From: an uncultured Holdemanella sp.
Lineage (GTDB): Bacteria > Bacillota_I > Bacilli_A > Erysipelotrichales > Erysipelotrichaceae
Assembly (NCBI GenBank): GCA_900754615.1
Contig: CAAEDN010000073.1
Coordinates: 1 to 23,100 of the forward strand
Direction of reading: 5' to 3'
Length of the DNA: 23,100 bases
The position numbers were made by a program, and so were the translations under genes. Below, in pieces: positions 12,846-21,087 of this stretch; positions within the stretch are counted from its first letter, which is position 1, and each line of letters starts with the position of its first letter. The notes beneath the pieces were generated by a model that was not told where the DNA came from, searched no databases, and worked only from the letters and a program-made list of their open reading frames with translations.

Positions 12846-13716
12846 CTTGCCCCTCCATCATTCTATATTTCTTTGGAGATATGCCGTACACCTTTTTAAA
12901 CACCTGAATAAAATGTGTCACATTATTAAAACCAACAATCTCTGATATTTCCGTTACATTCAGCGTGGCATCCTTTAAAAGATTTGTTGCCTTCTGTAAT
13001 CGATATTGAATTAAATACTCATATGGCGTTACATTCAACATTTTATTGAAACAACGATTACACTGCGCAATACTCATCATTCCTGCGTCCGCAATATTTT
13101 TTAAAGATAACTCATCGGCATAATGCGTATGAATATATACAAGCATCACTTGTACTCGTTCTTGTTTTTCGATATCCTTTTTGTTCGGTATAAAATCAAT
13201 TGTAGATAAGCTCTTCACCAATTGTCTCCAAATCATGGTAATCAAAATAGAAACATCATATTCAAACATATCCGAACCATTTAAATGAATATTATAAATA
13301 TCATACAAATATTTAATAATTTCATTCTCATCCTTGATTTCATAACATCTTAAAAAATCCATACGCGTATAAGGCCATACATACTTATATTTCATTCGAC
13401 TCTCTTTAAAGAAAAAAAGTAAATCTTCAGGAAAAGTAAGTGTCACATATTCTCCATCCTCACTCATATCACTCGACATATGCAAAGCACCTTTATTAAT
13501 AAACAATGCCTCTTTTTCTTTAAGTTTGTACTCTATTCCATTTACCTGATAACTCACATATCCCTTAGTACATAGCACAAATTGCAAGTCCTCATGCCAA
13601 TGCAAAGACTTAAAGCCACTACCAATCGGTAAATCACTATATTTTCTAACAACACAGATATTTACTGGGAACAATTCATCCGTATATCCGTTTAAAATGT
13701 GTAATTTATTCTCCAT
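12829..13716 (-). CDS. AraC-family transcriptional regulator
   Basis: The 295 residues comprise an N-terminal cupin sensor domain (about 20-110, with HWHEDLQFVLCTKGYVSYQ, split here as HWHEDLQFV and LCTKGYVSY) and a C-terminal double helix-turn-helix (about 190-290). The latter includes LSLKNIADAGMMSIAQCNRCF and VTEISEIVGFNNVTHFIQVFKK, shown here only as LSLKNIADAG and ISEIVGFNNVTHFIQVFK, ending YGISPKKYR. A small sugar or similar ligand is typical for this class but cannot be named. It heads a three-gene operon. No ribosome site precedes the only plausible ATG (13716); a TATATT hexamer ends 6 nt before it, so it may be leaderless. Confidence 0.9.
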   Translation of the reverse strand: MENKLHILNGYTDELFPVNICVVRKYSDLPIGSGFKSLHWHEDLQFVLCTKGYVSYQVNGIEYKLKEKEALFINKGALHMSSDMSEDGEYVTLTFPEDLLFFFKESRMKYKYVWPYTRMDFLRCYEIKDENEIIKYLYDIYNIHLNGSDMFEYDVSILITMIWRQLVKSLSTIDFIPNKKDIEKQERVQVMLVYIHTHYADELSLKNIADAGMMSIAQCNRCFNKMLNVTPYEYLIQYRLQKATNLLKDATLNVTEISEIVGFNNVTHFIQVFKKVYGISPKKYRMMEGQDEKGS

Positions 13717-13722
13717 AAACTA

Positions 13723-13728
13723 AATATA
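13723..13728 (-). promoter_or_regulatory. Possible -10 of a leaderless AraC operon
   Basis: Minus strand TATATT ends 6 nt before the ATG at 13716. No convincing -35 is seen, so this is weak. Confidence 0.25.
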
Positions 13729-13772
13729 AACCAAAAATGATAATATATCTATATTTTTTGACTATTTATCAT

Positions 13773-13801
13773 AAGACAAAACTCTATACTGTAATTATAA
13801 T
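13773..13801 (+). promoter_or_regulatory. Promoter of an orphan + strand RNA
   Basis: AAGACA (13773-13778), 17 nt, TATAAT (13796-13801). Predicted start about 13808. A better -35 (TTGACT, 13758) lies too far upstream (32 nt) to pair with it. Confidence 0.55.
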
Positions 13802-13807
13802 TATAAA

Positions 13808-13990
13808 TGTATTCAGAAGATTTTTATCTGATACTCATGTTCGATATCCCATAATAAAAGATATCATCTTTCCAGTAACAAGTATTCTATTTAAAACGAT
13901 TGAAAGGCATAAACTTCACAAGACAACAATACAATTGTTTTAAATAATGAATGCAATCTCTATTAGGCAGCACAATGTGCTGTTTTTTTT
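13808..13990 (+). ncRNA. Candidate structured non-coding RNA, about 180 nt
   Basis: It is bracketed by a promoter and a strong terminator, with no credible ORF inside. Three structures are visible. An 8-bp hairpin with a one-base bulge (GTAT-t-CAGA with TCTGATAC, about 13809-13834) comes first. A GATATC/GATATC pairing lies near 13844-13866. A 15-bp helix with one G-U pair joins 13888-13902 to 13932-13946 (TATTTAAAACGATTG with CAATTGTTTTAAATA), enclosing about 29 nt. The neighbours are an AraC gene transcribed away from it and a - strand YolD gene, so it is not a leader of either. The length is near that of 6S RNA but I do not see a clear 6S bubble. A 68-codon + ORF overlaps but starts upstream of the promoter. 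Confidence 0.5.
13968..13990 (+). terminator. Terminator of the orphan + strand RNA
   Basis: CAGCAC (13968-13973), AAT, GTGCTG (13977-13982), followed by eight T. There is no T tract on the other strand. Confidence 0.9.
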
Positions 13991-14013
13991 ATTTTCGAAA
14001 AGAAAAAGGAACA

Positions 14014-14403
14014 TCACTGTTCCAATACTTCAATATCTACAATATCATCAATTTGTATTTGCATATTTTCTTTAAAGAATAATGTCTTATTTAATTCATC
14101 CAACCGCTTAAAAGATAAAACATTTTGAATGTACTGACCCCCACTTTTTGTCTTATCCTTTTCAAAATAAGTGATTCTGCATTTCGATTTCAAATTCATC
14201 AATTCAATGATTTTCTCATTGATTCTAAGCTTTTCTTCATTTGATAAAATACGTTTTGTCTGAGTTAGTCTTTGTTGCTCCAATATCGCCTCTTTATGAC
14301 CTGTTAAAGCTGCAAAAGGCGCAAATTGAGCGGCACGATCTGACATCGACATCTTTGGATATTTACTTTTAGGACGATCCATTGTATACCATCTTTCATC
14401 CAT
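14014..14403 (-). CDS. YolD-like protein
   Basis: The 129 residues contain the YolD hallmark MSDRAAQFAPFAALTGH near the N-terminus and a charged C-terminal part (ITYFEKDKTKSGGQY). YolD proteins are typically encoded next to UmuC-like Y-family polymerases in Firmicutes and have been proposed as UmuD-like partners; the molecular role is unsettled. The ATG overlaps the polymerase stop (TAATG), so the two are translationally coupled. Last gene of a four-gene operon. Confidence 0.9.
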   Translation of the reverse strand: MDERWYTMDRPKSKYPKMSMSDRAAQFAPFAALTGHKEAILEQQRLTQTKRILSNEEKLRINEKIIELMNLKSKCRITYFEKDKTKSGGQYIQNVLSFKRLDELNKTLFFKENMQIQIDDIVDIEVLEQ

Positions 14404-15839
14404 TATGCCTTATGCCCTCCAATCTGCGCATTTCGCTCTTTTGCCTTAGCTCCCTTTTCAAAATCCGTTCCCTTTAAAATTGAATTTTTGCCATACTTAT
14501 TCTTTATTTTTAAAGTCACCTTTTGAAGATCATTTTCCTTCTTCAATTCTTCTTCATCCACATTTGAAAATAAATCCATTTGTTCAAAGCCACGATTCTT
14601 TTCATCAAGCACTTCAATAGCTGCCACATTGATTCTTCGCACCAATAAACTAGAATCCACATACTGATCATATACATCCAATATATTTTGAATTAGAATT
14701 GAATTCGCATTTGTCTTTTGAGGTAAATGAACAATTTTATTTAAACCCTTTGGTAAGATTCTCCCATAAAAATCAACCATCGTTTCTCCCATATAAGACT
14801 CATTTTGTTCATAACCAATAGTAAGAACCACTTTATTTGTCACCAAATGCTTTTCCACCAAACTTAAAGCTAAAGATTCCACCATTTCCTTTACTAAAAT
14901 CTTAGCCTTTTCTTTTTCATACCCACAAGATAAGACCTGTCCCGAACCCATACTATTCTTTTCCGGTTTATACGCCTTAATATCTTCCATTGTACAAGGC
15001 TCATATCCCCAGGCATGATCAATCAACAGTTCGGCATTTACACCAAATGTTTTAAACAATACATCCTCATGTTCCAAGCTAAAGGCACAAAGCTTGCCCA
15101 TTGTATCAATACCTAGTTTATGCAATTTTTTCTCATACCCTTTACCAACACGCCAAAAATCAGTCAAAGGCTTATGATTCCACAACAATTTACGATACCT
15201 ATACTCATTTAAAGCCGCAACACGAACCCCATTTTCATCTGGATCTTTATGTTTGGCAACAATATCCATTGCCACCTTGGCAAGATACAAATTCGTACCC
15301 ATACCTGCCGTAGCCGTGATACCAGTTGTTTCATAAATATCTAGAATCATTTTCATTGCGAACTCTTTGGGTGTTAAATGATACGTATTTAAATATGGCG
15401 TCGCATCAATAAACACTTCATCAATAGAATATACATGAATATCCTGACTTGAAACATACTTCAAATAAATATTATAGATTTGCGTACTGATATCCAAATA
15501 GTATTTCATTCTTGGAGGTGCAATTAAAAAATCGACTTCAAATCTAGGATTCTGCTTTAAAATTTCATCATCACTCGATTTACCATCAAAACGCAAAAAC
15601 CCCTTTTTCCTTTTGACATTTACGTCTCTTACCTTTTGATTCACCTCAAACAAACGACACCTTCCACCAATACCATACTGTTTCAAAGAAGGCGATACCG
15701 CCAAACAAATTGTCTTTTCTGTTCTAGAAGCATCCGCCACCACAAGATTGGTTTTTAGAGGATCCAATCCCCTAGATACACATTCACAAGAAGCATAGAA
15801 AGACTTTAAATCGATTGCCAAATAAATCTTTGACTTCAT
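14403..15839 (-). CDS. Y-family DNA polymerase, UmuC/UvrX-like
   Basis: A translesion polymerase of 478 residues. The palm motif AIDLKSFYAS (D10, steric-gate region 13-17) and the YSIDEVFID motif (catalytic D140 and E141) are intact. So are the fingers signature ADASRTEKTICLAVSP and the helix-hairpin-helix/little-finger regions. EQMDLF at about residue 424 fits a beta-clamp-binding pentapeptide (QxDLF type), which tethers such polymerases to the replisome. The C-terminus RNAQIGGHKA is typical of the Firmicute UmuC/UvrX group. Starts in an ATGA overlap with the preceding 54-residue gene. No LexA box was spotted upstream of the operon. Confidence 0.93.
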   Translation of the reverse strand: MKSKIYLAIDLKSFYASCECVSRGLDPLKTNLVVADASRTEKTICLAVSPSLKQYGIGGRCRLFEVNQKVRDVNVKRKKGFLRFDGKSSDDEILKQNPRFEVDFLIAPPRMKYYLDISTQIYNIYLKYVSSQDIHVYSIDEVFIDATPYLNTYHLTPKEFAMKMILDIYETTGITATAGMGTNLYLAKVAMDIVAKHKDPDENGVRVAALNEYRYRKLLWNHKPLTDFWRVGKGYEKKLHKLGIDTMGKLCAFSLEHEDVLFKTFGVNAELLIDHAWGYEPCTMEDIKAYKPEKNSMGSGQVLSCGYEKEKAKILVKEMVESLALSLVEKHLVTNKVVLTIGYEQNESYMGETMVDFYGRILPKGLNKIVHLPQKTNANSILIQNILDVYDQYVDSSLLVRRINVAAIEVLDEKNRGFEQMDLFSNVDEEELKKENDLQKVTLKIKNKYGKNSILKGTDFEKGAKAKERNAQIGGHKA

Positions 15840-16000
15840 GAACGCGTAATCTTTTTAAGAAGACCATTTAATTCATCCAAACCAGAAGTCACTTCATTCA
15901 ATGCACCTCTTAATGTTGGAATCATCTGTTTCAACTCTTCTTTTGCTGCTTTTTTCGCTTTTTTCTTCTGATATTTCTTCACCATATTTATTATATTCAT
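15836..16000 (-). CDS. Small basic 54-residue protein coupled to the Y-family polymerase
   Basis: Start set at the ATG at 16000, which overlaps the stop of the acetyltransferase as ATGA; its own stop overlaps the polymerase ATG as ATGA. The first 24 residues are very basic (VKKYQKKKAKKAAKEELKQ) and the rest is an amphipathic helix-like stretch (LRGALNEVTSGLDELNGLLK). No membrane segment or cysteine is present. Such tight double coupling suggests it is made in step with the polymerase and may be a subunit or regulator. I recognise no family; Bacillus has an unrelated-looking small protein (YqzH) at a similar place. Confidence 0.75.
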   Translation of the reverse strand: MNIINMVKKYQKKKAKKAAKEELKQMIPTLRGALNEVTSGLDELNGLLKKITRS

Positions 16001-16482
16001 TTTTTTAACTCCAATCGCATCTGATACCAAACTACACCACCATGAACACTTGAGGATACACCCTCATTTTTAAAGCCAAATTTACTATAGTAAGGCACCA
16101 ATCTATCTTTACAAGTTAACACTAACCCTTTTCTTTTTTCTTGTCTAGCCAAATCAATCATCGAATTCATGATCTTTGCTGCATAACCCTTTCTTTGATA
16201 ATCCGGCAAAGTATTTAATCCAAATATCATTTGCCAGTCACCATCTTCATCATGCATCGAAGCATCACTATACATTTCATCCGTTAAATCTCTTTGATTT
16301 GTACAAAAACCATCGATAAAACTAATCAATCTATTCTCTTCAAATAATAACAAAAAATGATTCGCATATACATTTAATCGTTCTTGAATCTCTTTTGAAG
16401 TCGCTGCTTCATTTGGTGGAAAACAAGTCGCCTCTACCTTAGATAATATTTCTGCATCTTCAATCGTTCCTTTTCGAATCAT
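15997..16482 (-). CDS. GNAT-family N-acetyltransferase (AANAT-like)
   Basis: Transfers acetyl from acetyl-CoA to an amine. The 161 residues show the acetyl-CoA-binding P-loop region DYQRKGYAAKIM (Q/RxxGxG/A type) and the later GLVLTCKDRLVPYYSKFGF segment, split here as GLVLTCKDRL and VPYYSKFGF. The SVHGGVVWYQM ending and the early CFPPNEAATSKEIQERL match the serotonin-acetyltransferase-like branch. The substrate is unknown. First gene of the operon with the 54-residue protein, polymerase and YolD; an acetyltransferase gene (yqjY) also lies near the polymerase yqjW in Bacillus, as I recall. GAGGTG ribosome site. Confidence 0.9.
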   Translation of the reverse strand: MIRKGTIEDAEILSKVEATCFPPNEAATSKEIQERLNVYANHFLLLFEENRLISFIDGFCTNQRDLTDEMYSDASMHDEDGDWQMIFGLNTLPDYQRKGYAAKIMNSMIDLARQEKRKGLVLTCKDRLVPYYSKFGFKNEGVSSSVHGGVVWYQMRLELKK

Positions 16483-16499
16483 GAAATCACCTCGCAGGT

Positions 16500-16508
16500 A
16501 TTATACCA
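16500..16508 (-). promoter_or_regulatory. Extended -10 promoter of the acetyltransferase/polymerase operon
   Basis: Minus strand TGG-TATAAT (hexamer 16500-16505). It overlaps the T tract of the preceding terminator. No SOS-type GAAC-N4-GTTC box is seen nearby. Confidence 0.6.
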
Positions 16509-16533
16509 AAAAAGAAGTGATTACTCACTTCTT
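16508..16533 (-). terminator. Terminator of the MacB-like ABC gene
   Basis: A 9-bp perfect stem AAGAAGTGA (16525-16533 read on minus)/TCACTTCTT (16512-16520) with a 4-nt loop is followed by T residues. The loop contains the stop codon. Confidence 0.88.
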
Positions 16534-19088
16534 AATGCTTCTACAGGATCTTTTTTACTCGCAATCTTGGATGGAATCAAACCTGCAAGAATCGTTAATA
16601 CTAAATCAATCAAAATCAAGAACACAGCTCCATTGACAGGTAACTTGGCAATATGCGCAACACCTGTCATATTCTCAACGACCACACTAATTGGAACATT
16701 TAATACTAAAGTAATTAATATACCTAATACACCACTAATCAATCCAATAATGAATGTTTCTGCATTAAACACACGCGTAATATCTTTCTTACTGGCACCA
16801 ATTGAGCGTAAGATACCAATCTCTTTTGTACGCTCCAATACTGAAATATACGTAATGATACCAATCATGATGCTTGATACAATCAGAGATACAGATACAA
16901 AGGCAATCAAGACATAACTAATGATATTTACAACACTTGTCACAGAACTCAACATTGTTCCAATAAAATCATTATACGTAATCACATTGCTCTTTATCTG
17001 TTTCTTATTATAAGAAGTAATCAAATCACTCAGCTTTTCTTTTCCATCAAAACTTGACGCATATAAAGAAATCTTTGTCGGATTTGAATAATCTACAACA
17101 CCAAGTTTAGTCAAATTTGAATCATACGTTGCATTGATATTTTCATTATACGTATTCATGTAATTCATCAATTCTTCTTGCGACATGCTTGAAAGCTGCA
17201 TCATCTGCTCATTAGTAAGATTTGACATACTCATCTTTTGTCCTGAGGCAAATTCGTTCTGCGTAAAAATATTGATATCTGGATTTGCCTTTTGTTCTTT
17301 TACAATTTGAGCATTCTCCGTCTTAGAAGTTACATACTCTTCCATAGCCTTTGTATAATACACACCACCCATTGTTGGTTGTGAAACGGTAGATTCACTT
17401 GGTTTAATAATTCCAACCACCTTGATTTCAGGACTTTTAGAAACAACATCCTTCATATACGATTCATTTTCACTTTGGTTGATCCATAAACCATTTACTT
17501 TTTGATACAAATCGCTATTTAGAACCAATCTAAACTTCAAATTTAAGATATCATCCACACTATAAGATTTTAAATTCGTCTTTGAAATCTTATCTGTTTC
17601 TCCATTTAAAATCTTTTGATAATTCTTCACTAATTCATCCTGATCCAATAATCCTAAAGAATAAAGTGCATAATCCGTTATTTCGTTATTTTCATCAACC
17701 TCTAAAACAACTTCGTTATAGTTTGTTGGCCACTTACCTTCGACAAGCTGATACTCATCATCTCGAAGCTTTTTCGATTCGGGTAAAGAAAGCCACACTT
17801 GATCATTGGTCATAGCACTTGAATCCATGAATTGCGATTGAATCGACATCATATCTGACATACCTAATTTATCTAACAAACCATTGGGAGACACTTGCAC
17901 TAAACCGGAATCTGTATTCTCATTATAAACCTGAAGATTTAGATTATAATCATACTCGATTGCTTTCGCTGTCTTTCTAAATTCTTTTCCCTTATTACTT
18001 TCAATATACGATTTAAAAGCCGATAGATTATTCTTCTTTGAACTTGATAAAGATTCTAATACATCCTCCACATAAGGACGCGAATAAATCTTAGAATCGT
18101 TGTGTTCCTTGCTTTCTTTCTTCATACCCATCATCGTTGTCATTAACGTAGACATATCACTTGAATTAGCCTGAATCTCAATCGGATAACTGGCCATGGT
18201 ATCATTTTCCATTTGATCAATATAAGACTGCATACCATGTGACAATGACATAATCAAGGCGATTCCAATAATTCCTATACTTCCGGCAAAAGAGGTTAAA
18301 AATGTACGTGCCTTTTTTGTCATTAAATTATTTAAACTCAGTGAGCAAGCCATTTTAAAAGACATGCCCGGTCTTTTTAATACACTTGTATCCACATTCA
18401 CTTCTTGTTCATTAAAAGGATTGGAATCCGATACTAAAGACCCATCCTTTAAACGTATAATACGGCTCGAATATTCATCTGCCAATTGCGGATTATGTGT
18501 GACCATAATGACAAGTTTATCTTTTGAGATTTCCTTTAAGATCTCCATAATTTGCACACTTGTTGCACTATCCAAAGCACCGGTTGGCTCATCGGCCAAA
18601 ATAATATCGGGATTATTGACAATGGCACGGGCGATAGCAACACGTTGCATTTGTCCACCCGACATCTGAGTTGGCTTTTTATGAATTTGATCCGAAAGTC
18701 CAACCTTATTTAAAGCCTCTATAGCTCTTTTTCTTCTTTCCTCTTTATTTACTCCCGTTAGTGTTAAAGCCAATTCTACATTACTTAAAACACTTTGATG
18801 CATGATCAGATTATAAGATTGAAACACAAAACCAACCTGATGATTACGATACGTATCCCAGTCTTTATCACAATAATCCTTTGTACTCTTTCCATTAATA
18901 ATTAAATCACCAGAAGTATAATGATCTAAACCACCAATAATATTTAGAAATGTAGTCTTACCACATCCACTCTGTCCAAGTATCGAAACAAATTCATGTT
19001 CACGAAAAGAAAGTGATACACCTTTTAATGCATGTACAATTTCATCTCCTGAAACATAATCTTTCATTATATTTTTACATTGAAGCAT
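16521..19088 (-). CDS. MacB-type ABC transporter, ATPase fused to permease
   Basis: The 855 residues. The N-terminal ATPase (about 1-230) has Walker A GQSGCGKTT (38-46), signature MSGGQMQRVAIARA, Walker B ILADEPTG and switch His MVTHN. The first membrane helix (about 262-282) is followed by a large extracytoplasmic domain (about 285-715) rich in Ser/Asn/Met. Three C-terminal helices end in the FtsX/MacB permease region with ISVLERTKEIGILRSIGASKK (shown as ERTKEIGILRSIGASKK). This is the type VII mechanotransmission layout; a periplasmic-type adaptor is not encoded nearby. Probable export or envelope function. A divergent TetR regulator adjoins it, suggesting inducible expression. GGAGGGC ribosome site. 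Confidence 0.93.
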   Translation of the reverse strand: MLQCKNIMKDYVSGDEIVHALKGVSLSFREHEFVSILGQSGCGKTTFLNIIGGLDHYTSGDLIINGKSTKDYCDKDWDTYRNHQVGFVFQSYNLIMHQSVLSNVELALTLTGVNKEERRKRAIEALNKVGLSDQIHKKPTQMSGGQMQRVAIARAIVNNPDIILADEPTGALDSATSVQIMEILKEISKDKLVIMVTHNPQLADEYSSRIIRLKDGSLVSDSNPFNEQEVNVDTSVLKRPGMSFKMACSLSLNNLMTKKARTFLTSFAGSIGIIGIALIMSLSHGMQSYIDQMENDTMASYPIEIQANSSDMSTLMTTMMGMKKESKEHNDSKIYSRPYVEDVLESLSSSKKNNLSAFKSYIESNKGKEFRKTAKAIEYDYNLNLQVYNENTDSGLVQVSPNGLLDKLGMSDMMSIQSQFMDSSAMTNDQVWLSLPESKKLRDDEYQLVEGKWPTNYNEVVLEVDENNEITDYALYSLGLLDQDELVKNYQKILNGETDKISKTNLKSYSVDDILNLKFRLVLNSDLYQKVNGLWINQSENESYMKDVVSKSPEIKVVGIIKPSESTVSQPTMGGVYYTKAMEEYVTSKTENAQIVKEQKANPDINIFTQNEFASGQKMSMSNLTNEQMMQLSSMSQEELMNYMNTYNENINATYDSNLTKLGVVDYSNPTKISLYASSFDGKEKLSDLITSYNKKQIKSNVITYNDFIGTMLSSVTSVVNIISYVLIAFVSVSLIVSSIMIGIITYISVLERTKEIGILRSIGASKKDITRVFNAETFIIGLISGVLGILITLVLNVPISVVVENMTGVAHIAKLPVNGAVFLILIDLVLTILAGLIPSKIASKKDPVEALRSE

Positions 19089-19111
19089 AAAAAGCCCTCC
19101 ATATTTTCTTA

Positions 19112-19141
19112 ATTATAGAAAATTATCTCTTGATTTTTCAA
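19112..19141 (-). promoter_or_regulatory. Promoter of the MacB-like ABC gene
   Basis: Minus strand TTGAAA (19136-19141), 18 nt, TATAAT (19112-19117). It is back-to-back with the tetR-type promoter, overlapping it. Confidence 0.7.
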
Positions 19142-19165
19142 TCGACTGATTTTAACATATTGTTA
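19130..19165 (+). promoter_or_regulatory. Promoter and candidate operator of the TetR-type gene
   Basis: TTGATT (19130-19135), 17 nt, TAACAT (19153-19158). A 13-bp inverted repeat TAACA-TAT-TGTTA (19153-19165) covers the -10 and start site, and a looser TGTT...AACA repeat follows at 19161-19176. The position suits autorepression by TetR, with the ABC promoter on the other strand within reach. Confidence 0.45.
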
Positions 19166-19186
19166 CGAAAGCAACAGGTGTTGATT

Positions 19187-19696
19187 ATGAATAGAAAAAT
19201 ACAAATGACGAAAAGATTCATTCGTCTAGCTTTATTCGAATGTCTAAAAGAAAAAGACATCAATAAGATTACCATTTCTAGCTTATGTGAAAAGGCCGAT
19301 ATCAATCGTTCCACCTTTTATAAGTATTATGGCAGTCAATATGATGTCATTAAAGAAATGGAACAAGAAGTCATTCAATTGATCAATGAACAATTAAATG
19401 ATCAACCAAAAGAAACTTCTTTTATCCAATTACTCCAATTTTTAAAATCCAATAAAGAAACCATCAAAATCTTTTTTGAATGCAATGTCGACAATGAATT
19501 TCCTAAACAAGTTTTAGCACTCGATTCCATCAACAATCAGCTTGAACAAGTTTCACAAAACAATCCATATATCAAAAACTATATTCTTTTTGGATCTTTA
19601 GCAACCATTCAACAATGGATCAATGCAGGATGTATTGAATCTTGTGAAGAAATTGCGAATATCATCAACAGTATTGTAGATAAATTAGTACGTTAA
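19187..19696 (+). CDS. TetR/AcrR-family regulator
   Basis: The 169 residues from the ATG at 19187, which has AGGTG upstream; the longer reading from 19130 includes promoter sequence. The N-terminal HTH (ALFECLKEKDINKITISSLC shortened; INRSTFYKYYGSQYDVIKEM) is a typical TetR recognition region. The C-terminal helical ligand domain ends with a TetR-like C-terminal pattern (NYILFGSLATIQQWINAGC). It is divergent from the MacB-like ABC exporter, the usual arrangement for a regulator of that exporter. It ends tail-to-tail with the ABC-2 permease gene, sharing four bases. Confidence 0.88.
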   Translation: MNRKIQMTKRFIRLALFECLKEKDINKITISSLCEKADINRSTFYKYYGSQYDVIKEMEQEVIQLINEQLNDQPKETSFIQLLQFLKSNKETIKIFFECNVDNEFPKQVLALDSINNQLEQVSQNNPYIKNYILFGSLATIQQWINAGCIESCEEIANIINSIVDKLVR

Positions 19697-20307
19697 TCAA
19701 GAATTCGCTTATTGTATACACGAATTGAAATCATCATGGAAATAAAATATAAAATAATGCTACTAATCAATAAACCTACACTAAACATAGTTGGATCCAT
19801 TGTATTTAATACAGATTCTATAGAATCAAAGAATTTAGGAATGAATTGATTTAAGAAAGCGAATAAGAAGGTACATCCAAACACAACCACAAATAATACA
19901 ATTCTTCCTTTTTCGTTGCCTTCCTTTAATTGAAATGGCAAAGATAGAGCTAACAACAACAAAGCTGTTGATAAAATTATAAGTGTTTCCATGAAGCCAC
20001 TTTTACTAAAACAACCTAATATTGTGACAAACACAAAACCAATTCCTGTAATAATCAAAGAAAACAAATATTTTTCTTTCACATAATCCATTTTAGAAAC
20101 AGGCAATGTAAACAAAGTCTTTAATCCGTGATTGGCTTCATCATACGAAATTGTAGATAAGCTTAATATCGCAAGAACCATCAAGATATAACCTGTCGCA
20201 AATGAAATATCATTTATCCCACCAACGATTCCAATGAACAACATAAACAATATGACTTTCTTACTTTTTATCATCAACAAAAAATCTTTGACTAACAATC
20301 CCTTCAT
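19693..20307 (-). CDS. ABC-2 type permease subunit
   Basis: The 204 residues have about six hydrophobic segments (near 16-33, 40-52, 86-102, 108-124, 134-153, 175-197). The cytoplasmic stretch SYDEANHGLKTLFTLPVSK with MDYVKEKYL matches small ABC-2 permeases of YtrC/ABC2_membrane_5 type. The start overlaps the ATPase stop as ATGA. Third gene of the GntR/ATPase/permease operon. The substrate is unknown; related operons respond to cell-wall antibiotics in Bacillus. It converges on tetR with a 4-bp overlap and no terminator between. Confidence 0.85.
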   Translation of the reverse strand: MKGLLVKDFLLMIKSKKVILFMLFIGIVGGINDISFATGYILMVLAILSLSTISYDEANHGLKTLFTLPVSKMDYVKEKYLFSLIITGIGFVFVTILGCFSKSGFMETLIILSTALLLLALSLPFQLKEGNEKGRIVLFVVVFGCTFLFAFLNQFIPKFFDSIESVLNTMDPTMFSVGLLISSIILYFISMMISIRVYNKRILD

Positions 20308-21083
20308 ACAGTTTCCCCCTTGATCATATATTCCATCAAATCATCAATATGTGCTTTTTCAATGACTAGATTCGAATAGTTTTCTACATAAAATTGTCTT
20401 TCATTTGTAAGATAAGTCGAACCTATTCTTTTTAACGCATAACTCAAATCCACTGTTTCATTAACACCCTTTAATAATGCATAAGATTCTAAATCCTGTT
20501 CTTGCAGAATGATTTTTCCTTTTTCAATAAAATAAAATTCATCACACAACCCCTCCAAATCACTTGCGATATGTGAACTAATCAATATGGAAGCTTCTTC
20601 ATTTTGTTCCATATAATCACGCAACAAATCTAATACTTCATTTCGCGCAATCACATCTAAACCACTTGTTGGTTCATCCAACAATAATATTTTTGCATGA
20701 AGACTTGTCGCAATAATGATCTTCAATTTTGAAAGCATACCTGTAGAATATTCTTTTAATGGTTTCTTTGGATCCAATTCAAATCGAGAAATCATAGAAT
20801 CAAAATAATCACAATCAAAATGTTTATAGGAATACATTAGAATCTTTTTAATTTCAAAAACATTTAAAACCAAACTAAAACTCGAATCATTCCATACAAC
20901 CCCAATTTCTTCTTTATTCACTTGATTTGTATGTTTATCATCATCTTCAATTAAACCAAGATACAATTTAAACAAAGTGGTCTTGCCAGAACCATTTCGA
21001 CCAATCAAAGCCGTTATTGTTCCTGGCTTTAATTCAAGTTTACAATCCAATTTAAAATCATTATATGTCTTTACAAATCGCAT
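20304..21083 (-). CDS. ABC transporter ATPase (YtrB-like)
   Basis: The 259 residues have Walker A GRNGSGKTT (28-36), Walker B ILLLDEPTSGLD, switch His (ISSHIASD) and a Q-loop region around GVVWND. The signature motif is STGMLSKLK rather than LSGGQ, a variant common in the YtrB/ABC-2 drug and peptide exporter group. The C-terminal extension (about 210-259) is unlike classic importers. The start at 21083 is 4 nt after the GntR gene, with GGAGGAAT inside its end. Works with the downstream permease. Confidence 0.92.
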   Translation of the reverse strand: MRFVKTYNDFKLDCKLELKPGTITALIGRNGSGKTTLFKLYLGLIEDDDKHTNQVNKEEIGVVWNDSSFSLVLNVFEIKKILMYSYKHFDCDYFDSMISRFELDPKKPLKEYSTGMLSKLKIIIATSLHAKILLLDEPTSGLDVIARNEVLDLLRDYMEQNEEASILISSHIASDLEGLCDEFYFIEKGKIILQEQDLESYALLKGVNETVDLSYALKRIGSTYLTNERQFYVENYSNLVIEKAHIDDLMEYMIKGETV

Positions 21084-21087
21084 ATTC

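Noticed and set aside
13737..13943. A 68-codon + strand ORF overlapping the orphan RNA
   Set aside because: It starts upstream of the predicted promoter, has no ribosome site, and its composition (runs of I, Y, K, T) looks like translated AT-rich non-coding sequence.
13968..13990. Terminator of the YolD/UmuC operon
   Set aside because: The T run is on the + strand, while that operon is on the - strand; reading the other way gives A residues.
16483..16530. LexA/SOS operator for the polymerase operon
   Set aside because: No GAAC-N4-GTTC-like palindrome is visible; only an extended -10 and the preceding terminator.
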